Part shown: positions 8,533 to 16,821 of the stretch, piece by piece
Layout of the letters: every line of letters starts with the position of its first letter
How positions within the stretch are numbered: the stretch's first letter is position 1
Source: Stenotrophomonas geniculata ATCC 19374 = JCM 13324
GTDB taxonomy: Bacteria > Pseudomonadota > Gammaproteobacteria > Xanthomonadales > Xanthomonadaceae
NCBI RefSeq assembly: GCF_001431625.1
Contig: NZ_LLXT01000136.1
Location: 26,785 to 90,784, forward strand
Reading direction: 5' to 3'
DNA length: 64,000 nt
The notes under the pieces: model-generated
What the model was told of the DNA's origin: nothing
Database searches by the model: none
Seen by the model: only the letters and a program-made list of their open reading frames with translations
Position numbers and translations under genes: made by a program

Positions 8533-9633
8533 ATGACCCAGACCCCCGATTTCATCGCCCTGCAGACCATCGGCTGGCCCTGGCCGGGCCCGCCACAGCA
8601 GGCCGACTGGCAGGCCGCGATGGCCGCGCACCCGCAGGCCCGCCCGGCACGGGTGATCGAACAGCACCGCACCCACTACGTGGTGGCCGATGGCCCGGAT
8701 GCATCGATCAAGGCCGAGTCGCTGCCCGAATGGCAGCGCCCGCGCTTCCCCAGCCATGAGCGGCCGGCGGTGGGCGACTGGGTGCTGCTCGATGGCATCC
8801 GCATCGTCGCCCTGCTGCCACGGCGCACCGCGATCAAGCGTGGTGCCGCAGGTGAGCACTACCACCAGCAGGTGATCGCGGCCAACATCGATACGGTGTT
8901 CATCGTCTGTGGCCTGGACGCTGACTTCAATCCGCGCCGCATCGAGCGCTACCTGCTGCTGGTCGGCGGTGGCGGTGCCGAACCGGTGGTGGTGCTGACC
9001 AAGGCCGACCAGACCGAATACAGCGAGGATGCGCTGGCGGTGCTGGAAGAGCTGGAGATGCAGGGCATCGCGCTGCATGCGATCAATGGCCTGGATGCCG
9101 ACAGCGTTGCCGTGCTGCAACCGTGGCTGGGCCCGGGCCGCACCGTGGTGCTGGTGGGCTCGTCCGGTGCCGGCAAGTCCACGTTGACCAACACGCTGCT
9201 CGGCGAGCAGCGGATGAAGACCAACGCGGTGCGTGCCAACGATTCGCGCGGACGACACACCACCACCCATCGCGCGCTGATGCCGCTGCCGACGGGCGCC
9301 TGCCTGATCGACACCCCCGGCATGCGCGAGCTGAAGCCGACCGGTGAAGAGACGCTGTCGGAAGGCGGCTTCGCCGATATCGAAGCGCTGGCCGCACAGT
9401 GCCGTTTCAATGACTGCAAGCACCAGCAGGAACCGGGCTGTGCGGTACGTGCCGCGATCGAGGCCGGCGAGATCGAAGAGAGCCGCCTGCTGAACTACTT
9501 CAAGTTGAAGGAAGAAGTGGCCGCCGCCGCCGCCAAGCTGGCGGTTCGCCAGGCCGAGACCGCGCAGGAGCGTGGTGGCAGGAAGGGCAAGGGCCAGCAG
9601 TTCCGCCCGGCGAGCAAGCCGCGTAGGCGGTAA
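8533..9633 (+). CDS. rsgA: Ribosome small-subunit-dependent GTPase A
   Basis: 366 residues from MTQTPDFIAL (ATG 8533; an ATG at 8524 is also in frame). RsgA is a circularly permuted GTPase that matures the 30S subunit in the cytoplasm. An OB-like N-terminal domain is followed by G4 (VVLTKADQ), then G1 (VGSSGAGKSTLTNTLLGE), G2 (RGRHTTTHR) and G3 (DTPGMREL), the permuted order diagnostic of the family. The C-terminal zinc knuckle is CRFNDCKHQQEPGC. The tail is basic (GGRKGKGQQFRP), consistent with rRNA contact. Full length. Confidence 0.95.
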   Translation: MTQTPDFIALQTIGWPWPGPPQQADWQAAMAAHPQARPARVIEQHRTHYVVADGPDASIKAESLPEWQRPRFPSHERPAVGDWVLLDGIRIVALLPRRTAIKRGAAGEHYHQQVIAANIDTVFIVCGLDADFNPRRIERYLLLVGGGGAEPVVVLTKADQTEYSEDALAVLEELEMQGIALHAINGLDADSVAVLQPWLGPGRTVVLVGSSGAGKSTLTNTLLGEQRMKTNAVRANDSRGRHTTTHRALMPLPTGACLIDTPGMRELKPTGEETLSEGGFADIEALAAQCRFNDCKHQQEPGCAVRAAIEAGEIEESRLLNYFKLKEEVAAAAAKLAVRQAETAQERGGRKGKGQQFRPASKPRRR

Positions 9634-9637
9634 CAAG

Positions 9638-9717
9638 GCAGCCGAGCATAGGCTCGGCTCTACACTTGGTTCGCGGTGGAATCATTCCCTGTAGCGCTCG
9701 AGCCGATGCTCGGGCGG
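9638..9717. repeat. Inverted pair of SMAG-like palindromes
   Basis: The minus-strand copy (9638-9663) reads GTAGAGCCGAGCCTATGCTC with an AGCCGAGC/GCTCGGCT stem. A plus-strand copy begins with GTAG at 9691 and carries CGAGC-CGAT-GCTCG. Both follow the rsgA stop and could also act as its terminator. Confidence 0.65.
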
Positions 9718-9759
9718 CGGCGCGCAGCGCCGGACACAGCAGAGCGCTATAGTCCGCCC

Positions 9760-11013
9760 ATGGAACCGACCGCGACGCTGGACCGTGACGTGGCCCACCA
9801 TGCAGCGCTCGATGCGCGCCTGGTCGAGGCCGTGGGGGGCATCCGCCTGCTGGGCCTGACCAGCTGGCCGGCCACGCTGCAGGCACCGTTCCTGGACAGC
9901 GTGGCACGTGGGCAACCGGTGCTGCCGAAGGTGGATTACCCGAGGCTGGATTTCAGCGAGGAGCGCCGCGCGTTGGCTGCGATCGCCGCCGACTGCGATG
10001 ATACTCATCCGCTGGGCCACTACGTGCGCCAGTCGGCGCAGAGCTGGGACCTGGCCGCGCAGCTGCTGGAAGGGTTGGGCACGGCGGCGGTCGATACCTG
10101 TTCGGTGCAGTTGTTCGGCGCGCCCGAGCAGCCGTTGCCAGGCAATGGCCCGAGCACGCGCGAAGCGGCGCGTCACTTCATCCAGATTGCTGCCGAACTC
10201 GATCACGAACTGCTGGCGCCGGAAGAGCAGGTGCCGGTCTCGGCCATTGCCCTGCAGCTGCAGCTGCAGAATGACCTGGATGCGTTCTTCGAATCGCGCA
10301 TCATCCAGGTGCAGCTCGATCCAGAGCTGGTGTCCAAGGCCGCTGCCGGACCGACCCGCATCCGCCTGCGCACCAGTGCGCGCTTCAGTGCCTACGACCG
10401 CGCGCAGCTGTTCCACCACGAAGCGCTGGTGCATTCGCTGACGGCCTTGAATGGCCGCGAACAACCGGTGCTGCCCAGCCTGGCGTTGTCCTCGCCGCGG
10501 GTGACGGCCACCCAGGAAGGGCTGGCTACCTTCGCCGAACAGATCACCGGCAGCATCGACATCGAGCGCCTGAAGCGCATCAGCCTGCGCACCGAAGCGA
10601 TCGCGATGGCCCGCGAAGGCGCCGACTTCATCGAGGTGTTCCGCTACTTCTGCGATGCCGGGCAGAACGCCGAAGAAAGCTTTGCGTCGGCACAGCGCGT
10701 GTTCCGTGGGGTGCCGCCGAGTGGCGGCCTGGCCTTCACCAAGGACACGGTGTACCTGCGCGGCCTGGTGTCGGTGCATACCTTCTTCCGCCACATGTTG
10801 GCCGAGGACCGCCTGCAGGTCTGCCGCTGGTTGTTCGCCGGCAAGATGAGCCTGGCCGATGCGATCGCGTTCGCGCCGCTGTTCGAAGCGGGTGTGCTGA
10901 AGCCGCCGCGCTGGCTGCCGCACTGGGTGAGCCGGGCGAACGGCCTGGCCGGCATGCTGGCGTTCTCGCTGTTCGCCAACCGGATACGGATGGACCAGCT
11001 GGCGCCGGAATGA
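9760..11013 (+). CDS. QEGLA-motif DUF1704 protein (putative zinc metallopeptidase fold)
   Basis: 417 residues from the ATG at 9760 (MEPTATLDRD). It belongs to the DUF1704 / flavohemoglobin-expression-modulating QEGLA-motif family. The name-giving TQEGLATFAE is present, preceded by an HExxxH motif (LFHHEALVHSLTA). In eukaryotic relatives (tubulin detyrosinating MATCAP-type enzymes) this HExxxH plus the QEG glutamate binds zinc and performs carboxypeptidase chemistry, so a peptidase activity is plausible here. No signal peptide is seen. The bacterial substrate is unknown. It stands alone, followed by a 449-bp gap with large palindromes. Confidence 0.85.
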   Translation: MEPTATLDRDVAHHAALDARLVEAVGGIRLLGLTSWPATLQAPFLDSVARGQPVLPKVDYPRLDFSEERRALAAIAADCDDTHPLGHYVRQSAQSWDLAAQLLEGLGTAAVDTCSVQLFGAPEQPLPGNGPSTREAARHFIQIAAELDHELLAPEEQVPVSAIALQLQLQNDLDAFFESRIIQVQLDPELVSKAAAGPTRIRLRTSARFSAYDRAQLFHHEALVHSLTALNGREQPVLPSLALSSPRVTATQEGLATFAEQITGSIDIERLKRISLRTEAIAMAREGADFIEVFRYFCDAGQNAEESFASAQRVFRGVPPSGGLAFTKDTVYLRGLVSVHTFFRHMLAEDRLQVCRWLFAGKMSLADAIAFAPLFEAGVLKPPRWLPHWVSRANGLAGMLAFSLFANRIRMDQLAPE

Positions 11014-11060
11014 AAGGCGTTGGCGGGATGATGCGCTGGCGCCTCGATTGATATCGCTGG

Positions 11061-11166
11061 GCGGCGGTGGCGCACCCTGGCCAGGACACGCCGTAAACCC
11101 ATCCATGGGGGCTCGATCGGCGCATCCATGCGCCTCACGGTCCTGGCCAGGGTGCGCCACCGCCGC
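11061..11166 (+). repeat. Long palindromic element, copy A (27-bp stem, 52-nt core)
   Basis: Perfect 27-bp inverted repeats at 11061-11087 and 11140-11166 enclose a 52-nt core (11088-11139). The core itself contains two small palindromes, CCCATCCATGGG and GGCGCATCCATGCGCC. It is homologous to the element at 11317-11422 but in opposite orientation. The 449-bp stretch between genes (11014-11462) contains these two elements and no credible ORF. Confidence 0.9.
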
Positions 11167-11316
11167 CAGATAGTTTCCCGCGCGGGCGGCAGCACATCAC
11201 CGCGCCGAAGGGATTGCGCTTGAAAAGCTTGAATAGCAAAGAGCCGGGCAATGCCCGGCTCTTTGCTTTTTGCTCTTGCTTTCCATTGCCTCCGCGCCGG
11301 CGCAGGAAATTGTCGA

Positions 11317-11422
11317 GCGAGGTGGGACGGGCCGAGGCAGGACCGTGAGGCGCATGGATGCGCCGATCGAGCCTACAGGGACGTACTTGCGGCGTGTCCT
11401 GCCTCGGCTCGTCCCACCTCGC
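11317..11422 (-). repeat. Long palindromic element, copy B (inverted relative to A)
   Basis: 27-bp arms at 11317-11343 and 11396-11422 match except for one position, which would be a G-U pair in one RNA strand. The enclosed core (11344-11395) is also exactly 52 nt. Read on the minus strand, its last 30 nt are identical to those of copy A (ending GCATCCATGCGCCTCACG), while the stem sequence differs at about a dozen positions with compensation on both arms. It lies 40 bp beyond the TonB receptor stop and could terminate that transcript. Confidence 0.88.
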
Positions 11423-11462
11423 CCAGCTGCGGTACTGATGCGCCGCAGCGCCCGCTTCTGAC

Positions 11463-13760
11463 TTAGAACTCCGCCGCCACCGTCATGAACAGCTGCCGCG
11501 GCGCGCTCGCATGGATCGCATACCGCGTGCCCTTCGGATCGGTCGGCGCGAACGAACTCAGCTGGCCGGCATAGCGCTTGTTGGTCAGGTTGGTCGCGTT
11601 CAACGACACCCGCACGTTGCGCAGGCCAAGGCCCGGGCCGAAGTCGTAGCCCGCACCGGCGTCGAAGGTGGTCACGCCCGGCACCGACTGGTCGTTGGTG
11701 TAGGTGTAGTAGCGCTTGCCGGTGTACTTGGCACGCAGGCTGGCGAAGAAGCCATCGCGGTTCCAGCTGATCTCGCTGGAGGCCATGCGCTGCGGCGTAT
11801 CCACCGTGATCTTGCCGGCCACCGGCACGATCGCGCCGCCCGAGGTGTAGTCATCCTCGTAGGTGGTCTTGTTCCAGGACAGCGCGTTGTACCACTGCAG
11901 GCCGTCGATCGGCTTGAGGATGAAGGTCAGCTCCGCACCGTGGCTCTTCACCGAACCGACGTTGATGAAGCGCGTCACGCACTCCGGACGCGTGCCGACT
12001 TCGATGCTCGAGCACGGGTTCAGCGACAGCAGGCGGTTGTCGAACTTCACGTTGTAGGCGGCGATCGAGGCCTGGTACTTCTCGCCGAAGGTACGGAAGC
12101 CGGCTTCAAGGCTCTTGGACTTCTCCGGCTCCAGGCCGGCGCTGGCCGCGAACGATTCCGGCGACACCTGCAACGGGCCACCGCTGCCGCCACCGACGAA
12201 GGCGGCGATGTTCTCTGCGTACGAAGCGAACAGCTCGTTGTTGTCGTTGAGCTTGAAGCCCAGGCCCACCTGCGGCAGCACCGACTTCTTGGCGGTCAGC
12301 GTGCCCGAGGCGATGCGGGTTTCCACGCCCGGCTGGGCGGTGGCGCGCATGCGGGTGTTCGGGCTCTTGATACCGACATCCACGGTCAGGCGCTGGTCCA
12401 GGAAGCGCATGCGGTCCTGCACGTAGAACTGGCGCGTGCGGATGTCGAAGTCCTGGTTGAACAGCAGGCGGTCCGGGTTCTTCAGGTACAGGTCGTCCAG
12501 GAACGGGCCGCTGATGTAGTAGAAGTTGCGCGACACGTTATGGTCGTTCTGCTCGTACCACAGGCCGGCTTCCAGTTCGTGGATGCCCACCGTCCACGAC
12601 AGCGCGGCGGTCAGGCCATCGCGGTTGATCGTGTAGTTGGTGCTGCGGATCGAGATCGGCAGCATCTTGTCGGTACCCGGGTAGGACGGCTGGCCCGGCG
12701 CCCACCAGTGGCCCTGGCCACGGTTGTCGTGGTGGTAGGCCAGCAGCTTCAGGCGGCCCTGCTCGCCCAGGCGCAGGTCGGCATCGACCGAATAGAGGTT
12801 GTCGTCGCGCAGCGCGCGGCTCTGGTAGTAGGCATCGTCGATGCTGTTGACGCCGCCGCTGAACTTGCAGCGTGCCTTGTTGTAGGTGCCCGGTGCGCAG
12901 TACGCGGCAGCGACAGCGCGATCCCAGTCCGGCGCATAGATGTTCCAGTCGTAGCCCAGGCCACGTGCCAGCATGTCCTTGGACAGGTAGGCGTAGTTGG
13001 CCTGGCTGGCGCGCGAGGTCGCCACGAACGCACCGAAGCGGTGGTCGCCGACATTCCACACGGCCTTGGCGTTGAACTGGCGGGTGGTCTGGTTCTGGTA
13101 CGGCGCGGCCCACATGTCCTGGTCCTGGTGCACGCCGGACACGTAGGCCGAGAAACCATTGATGTCGCCTGTATCCACGCGCAGGTAGCCGCGACGCTGG
13201 TTGTTGTCACCCACGGTGACGCTGGCGCGTCCACCGAATTCGGTGGACGGGTCCATCGAGAAGTACTGGATGGTGCCGCCCAGGTTGCTCGTCGACGCCA
13301 CGCCCAGCGAGCCGATGCCCTGCGACAACTCTGCGCCGGCCAGGTTCTCGGCGATGATCGCGCGGGCAATGCTCAGGCCGTTGTAGTTGCCGTAGCTGTT
13401 GTCACCCAGCGGGATGCCGTCCAGCGTATAGCCGAGGCGGCTCTTGTCGAAGCCGCGCAGGCTGATGGTCTGCGATTCTTCGTTGGCACCGAAGGCGTCG
13501 TTGGACTGCACCGACACGCCCGGCAGGCGGTCGAGGATCTTCTGGCCGCTGGTGCCCGGCGGCAGCACCTGCTTGTCGACGGTGGTGATGCGCTGCACCT
13601 GGCGGGTCTCGCCCTGGCCGATCACGGAGACGGTATCCAGCGTCTGCGCGCTCAGCGCGGCATCGGTGCTGGCGCCGGTATCGGCGGCGGTGGCGGCATG
13701 GGCGCTGGCGGCGGCGGAGAGCGCGATCGCCACGGCGATCGTCAGGTGTCGGGTCTGCAT
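11463..13760 (-). CDS. TonB-dependent outer-membrane receptor
   Basis: 765 residues from MQTRHLTIAVAIALS (ATG 13760; an ATG at 13775 is in frame). A signal peptide ends around SAHA-AT. The plug domain follows: TLDTVSVIGQGETRQVQR, a TonB-box-like VSVIG region, then GTSGQKILDRLPGVSVQSND and the SISLRGF-like QTISLRGFDKSRLGYTLDG. A beta-barrel occupies the rest (KSLEAGFRTFGEKYQ, NLTNKRYAGQLSS), and the protein closes with LFMTVAAEF, the terminal-Phe signature of outer-membrane proteins. The ligand (siderophore, vitamin or carbohydrate) cannot be assigned. No clear Fur box was found upstream. Confidence 0.9.
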   Translation of the reverse strand: MQTRHLTIAVAIALSAAASAHAATAADTGASTDAALSAQTLDTVSVIGQGETRQVQRITTVDKQVLPPGTSGQKILDRLPGVSVQSNDAFGANEESQTISLRGFDKSRLGYTLDGIPLGDNSYGNYNGLSIARAIIAENLAGAELSQGIGSLGVASTSNLGGTIQYFSMDPSTEFGGRASVTVGDNNQRRGYLRVDTGDINGFSAYVSGVHQDQDMWAAPYQNQTTRQFNAKAVWNVGDHRFGAFVATSRASQANYAYLSKDMLARGLGYDWNIYAPDWDRAVAAAYCAPGTYNKARCKFSGGVNSIDDAYYQSRALRDDNLYSVDADLRLGEQGRLKLLAYHHDNRGQGHWWAPGQPSYPGTDKMLPISIRSTNYTINRDGLTAALSWTVGIHELEAGLWYEQNDHNVSRNFYYISGPFLDDLYLKNPDRLLFNQDFDIRTRQFYVQDRMRFLDQRLTVDVGIKSPNTRMRATAQPGVETRIASGTLTAKKSVLPQVGLGFKLNDNNELFASYAENIAAFVGGGSGGPLQVSPESFAASAGLEPEKSKSLEAGFRTFGEKYQASIAAYNVKFDNRLLSLNPCSSIEVGTRPECVTRFINVGSVKSHGAELTFILKPIDGLQWYNALSWNKTTYEDDYTSGGAIVPVAGKITVDTPQRMASSEISWNRDGFFASLRAKYTGKRYYTYTNDQSVPGVTTFDAGAGYDFGPGLGLRNVRVSLNATNLTNKRYAGQLSSFAPTDPKGTRYAIHASAPRQLFMTVAAEF

Positions 13761-13921
13761 GGTGGTCCGTTGCATTGGGGGTGGTCACCGGCACGCGTGC
13801 GCGGTGCATGGCCACTATGCGAACGGAACATGAAACCTTCTTTACGAAAAAACCAACGAACGATGCAGGGCAGTGGTGCGTGTCCCGCAACATGTTCGTC
13901 ATGGTGGTAGGCCGGTGGGAA

Positions 13922-14446
13922 TCAGAAGCGCTCCCCAGGCCAGCTCAATTTGAGCTGGTCCATGCAGTCACGGTCATGTTCGGAGAATGAGAACCCGATC
14001 TGGATGCCGTTCACTACTGTGCCGAACACCGTCGACTCGTCCAGGCTATGCCCTGACGGCACGGAAAGGACATTGAAGTCGGGGTAGCGACGACCCATCT
14101 GCTTTCGCGAGATGCAGGCGCCGCTCAGCCGCAGCGTAATGTCTTTGATGATTCGCCCCGACGCGTCGGTGTAGATCTGGCCAGAGGGCCCCTTGATCCT
14201 CCCAGCGACCACGAATGGCGCCAGATCGATGGTGGCGCTGTCGCCCCGGCCCATTCTTGCTTCCGAACGCGAGCCGGCCGGAGCCAGGGGTGATAGCTGC
14301 GCGACAAGGTCAGAGCGTGACAGCTGCAAGGACCAGCGCTCCACGAGCCGCCAGGTTGCATCCGCCTCATCCGCAGTGGCAGCAGGTGGGGTGGCCGCCA
14401 GTGGCGGGGTGGCGACCACGAGAAGCGCAATCAGCAATGCACGCAT
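13922..14446 (-). CDS. Exported protein of unknown function
   Basis: 174 residues from the ATG at 14446, chosen because AAGGAGG lies seven bases upstream and the protein then opens with a good signal peptide (MRALLIALLVVATPPLAA). The mature part has two cysteines (GACISRKQ and DRDCMDQ) that could form a disulfide in the periplasm, and ends LKLSWPGERF. I do not recognise the family. It is a single gene between the TonB receptor and the phbB-citM operon, on the same strand as both. Confidence 0.7.
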   Translation of the reverse strand: MRALLIALLVVATPPLAATPPAATADEADATWRLVERWSLQLSRSDLVAQLSPLAPAGSRSEARMGRGDSATIDLAPFVVAGRIKGPSGQIYTDASGRIIKDITLRLSGACISRKQMGRRYPDFNVLSVPSGHSLDESTVFGTVVNGIQIGFSFSEHDRDCMDQLKLSWPGERF

Positions 14447-14562
14447 GCCAACCTCCTTGATCCGCGATTCCGGCCGTTCATCCATCGGGCTCGGCGAGCG
14501 TTGGCAGGTATAGCACCGGTTCTGCCGATGTATCGGGCAATACGTCCCGAAAATGCAGAAAC

Positions 14563-14607
14563 AAAAAGGGGCCGGATCCCCCTCGCAAGCGAAAGTTCAC
14601 CGGCCCC
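14563..14607 (-). terminator. Rho-independent terminator of the porin-citM-phbB operon
   Basis: On the minus strand GGGGCCGG (14607-14600) pairs with CCGGCCCC (14575-14568) across a 24-nt loop and is followed by TTTTTGTTT. It lies about 45 bp after the phbB stop. Confidence 0.8.
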
Positions 14608-14653
14608 GCGCACTCCGTGGGGGAGGCGGTCCACGCCTTGCGTGGAGACGGGC

Positions 14654-15394
14654 TCAACCCATGTACAGACCGCCGTTGACCGGATAGTCGGCACCGGTCA
14701 CATACGAGGCTTCATCCGAGGCCAGCCAGGCGCACAGGCCGGCCACTTCCTCGGGGCGGCCCAGGCGACGCACCGGTACCGACGCCGCCAGCCGGTCCAG
14801 CACATCCGGCGGGAAGCTGCTGATCGCCTGGCTGGCGATGTAGCCCGGCGACAGCGTGTTGACGGTGACGCCGCGCGAGGCCACTTCGGCAGCCAGTGCA
14901 CGGCTGAAACCGTGCATCGCGGCCTTGGCGGTGGCGTAGTTCACCTGCCCGATCTGGCCCTTGTGGGCGCTGACCGAACCGATGTTGATGATGCGGCCCC
15001 AGCCACGCGTGGCCATGCCGTCCACCACCTGCTTGGTGAGGTTGAACAGCGCATTGAGGTTGGAGGCGATCACCGCGTTCCAGTCTTCCACCGTCATCTG
15101 CCGGAACAGCAGATCACGGCTGCCGCCGGAGTTGTTGACCAGCACATCGACCTCGCCCACTTCCGCTCGCACCTTGGCGAACGCGGCGCTGGTCGAAGCC
15201 CAGTCGGTGGCGTTGCCTTCCGAGGCGATGAAATCGAAGCCCTGTTCGCGCTGCTCGCGCAGCCAGTTGGCCTTGCGCGGCGAGTTCGGCGCGCAACCGG
15301 CGACCACGGTGTGGCCACTGCGGGCCAGGCTCTGGCAGATGGCAGTGCCGACACTGCCCATTCCACTGGTGACGTAAGCGATTCGAAGCGTCAT
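14654..15394 (-). CDS. phbB: Acetoacetyl-CoA reductase-like short-chain dehydrogenase
   Basis: 246 residues, ATG at 15394 with AAGGAG upstream. It is a classical SDR: TSGMGSVGTAI (nucleotide loop), NNSGGSRD (NNAG variant), a Ser in NIGSVSAHKGQIGQ and the catalytic YATAK. The QIGQVNYATAKAAMHGFS and VTVNTLSPGYI segments are typical of PhbB/PhaB, which reduces acetoacetyl-CoA with NADPH to 3-hydroxybutyryl-CoA. It follows citM by 24 bp and is surely co-transcribed. No polyhydroxyalkanoate synthase or thiolase is in the window, so its role next to a citrate transporter is open. Confidence 0.85.
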   Translation of the reverse strand: MTLRIAYVTSGMGSVGTAICQSLARSGHTVVAGCAPNSPRKANWLREQREQGFDFIASEGNATDWASTSAAFAKVRAEVGEVDVLVNNSGGSRDLLFRQMTVEDWNAVIASNLNALFNLTKQVVDGMATRGWGRIINIGSVSAHKGQIGQVNYATAKAAMHGFSRALAAEVASRGVTVNTLSPGYIASQAISSFPPDVLDRLAASVPVRRLGRPEEVAGLCAWLASDEASYVTGADYPVNGGLYMG

Positions 15395-15418
15395 TGCAGA
15401 AGGCTCCTTGGCAAAGGG

Positions 15419-16750
15419 TCAGGCGGCGAGGGGATACAGGCCGAACAGCAGGCTGCCGATCATCAGCAGCATCGAGATGGCGATGGCCCACTTCAGGGTG
15501 AACTTCTGGTGGTCGGCGAACTCGACCTTGGCCAGGCCCACCAGCAGGTAGGTGGAGGGCACCAGCGGGCTGAGCAGGTGCACCGGCTGGCCGGCCAGCG
15601 AGGCGCGCGCCATTTCCACCGGGGTGATGCCGTAGTTGCTGGCCGCCTCGGACAGGATCGGCAGCACGCCGAAGTAGAACGCGTCGTTGGACATGAAGAA
15701 GGTGAACGGCATCGACGCCACCGCCGTGATCACCGCCAGGTACGGGCCCCACGACTCCGGAATCACCGCCAGGAAGCTGTGCGACATCGCTTCGACCATG
15801 CCGGTGTTGTTGAGGATGCCGGTGAAGATGCCCGCGGCGAAGATCAGCGACACCACCGACAGCACGTTGCCGGCGTGGTTGACCACACGGCGGCGCTGCT
15901 CGGCCAGGTTCGGGTAGTTGATCACCAGGGCGATGGCGAAGCCGACCATGAACAGCACCGGCATCGGCAGCACGCCGATGATCAGCGCGGTCATCAGCGC
16001 CACGGTCAGTGCCAGGTTCACCCACAGCAGCTTCGGCCGCTTGATGTCTTCGGCATCTTCCACGGTCGGCAGCGCGTTGCTGTCGTCGGACACGCTGTTG
16101 TCCATCCAGCTGCCGCTCTTGGGCAGGGTCACAACACCCAGGCGACGGCGTTCCTTCAGGCCCAGGTACCAGGCCAGCAGTAGCACGCCGGCGCAGGCGA
16201 TCACCATCGACGGGATCAGCGGCACGAACACATCGGCCGGGTCCACGTGCAGCGCGGTGGCCGCGCGTGCGGTCGGGCCGCCCCACGGGGTCAGGTTCAT
16301 CACGCCGCCGGCCAGGATGGTCACGCAGGTCATGTTCAGCGCGTTCATGCCGAGACGTTGGTACAGCGGCAGCATCGCCGAGACGGTGATCATGTAGGTG
16401 GTCGAGCCATCGCCATCAAGCGAGATCAGCATCGCCAGCACCGCGGTGCCGAGCACGATCTTCATCGGATCGCCCTTGACGAAGCGCAGGATCACCCGCA
16501 CCAGCGGGTCGAACAGGCCGGCATCGATCATCACCCCGAAGTAGAGGATCGCGAACATCAGCATCACGCCGGTCGGTGCGATCTTCTTGATGCCTTCCAG
16601 CATCATCTCGTCGATGCCGGCGCCGAAGCCGCCGATCAGCGCGAACAGGATGGGAATGGTGATCAGTGCGACGAGCGGCGACAGGCGTTTGCTCATGATC
16701 AAGTACATGAACGTAATGACCATGCCAAAGCCGAGGATGCTCAGCATCAT
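15419..16750 (-). CDS. CitMHS family citrate/divalent-cation symporter
   Basis: 443 residues from the ATG at 16750 (AAGGAG seven bases upstream; codons further upstream do not encode membrane protein). It has roughly eleven to twelve hydrophobic segments. MLISLDGDGSTTYMITVSAM and GGVMNLTPWGGPTARAATAL are typical of CitM/CitH proteins, which import citrate complexed with Mg2+, Ca2+ or other metals with protons. NDAFYFGVLPIL in the second half is another conserved feature. It sits between an OprP-like porin (71 bp upstream) and phbB, opposite a TctDE-type sensor system that probably controls it. Confidence 0.9.
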   Translation of the reverse strand: MMLSILGFGMVITFMYLIMSKRLSPLVALITIPILFALIGGFGAGIDEMMLEGIKKIAPTGVMLMFAILYFGVMIDAGLFDPLVRVILRFVKGDPMKIVLGTAVLAMLISLDGDGSTTYMITVSAMLPLYQRLGMNALNMTCVTILAGGVMNLTPWGGPTARAATALHVDPADVFVPLIPSMVIACAGVLLLAWYLGLKERRRLGVVTLPKSGSWMDNSVSDDSNALPTVEDAEDIKRPKLLWVNLALTVALMTALIIGVLPMPVLFMVGFAIALVINYPNLAEQRRRVVNHAGNVLSVVSLIFAAGIFTGILNNTGMVEAMSHSFLAVIPESWGPYLAVITAVASMPFTFFMSNDAFYFGVLPILSEAASNYGITPVEMARASLAGQPVHLLSPLVPSTYLLVGLAKVEFADHQKFTLKWAIAISMLLMIGSLLFGLYPLAA

Positions 16751-16821
16751 CTGCGGACTCCTTGCGAATACAGGACGTGGGGAGTGGAAGGGGCCCGGGC
16801 GGCATGCCCGGGAATTCGGGC

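Noticed and set aside
11061..11422. Possible CRISPR array or tRNA-like structure
   Set aside because: Two inverted copies only, no regular spacers, no cas genes, and no anticodon or CCA-like features; better explained as palindromic repeats.
11511..13910. 799-codon open frame on the plus strand
   Set aside because: Antisense to the TonB-dependent receptor, low-complexity His/Val/Gly/Arg-rich translation, no recognisable domain; typical of GC-rich third-position bias.
13761..13921. Fur box upstream of the TonB receptor
   Set aside because: The region has a T/A-rich patch (GGTTTTTTCGTAAAGAAGG) but no convincing 19-bp Fur palindrome, so iron control is not claimed.
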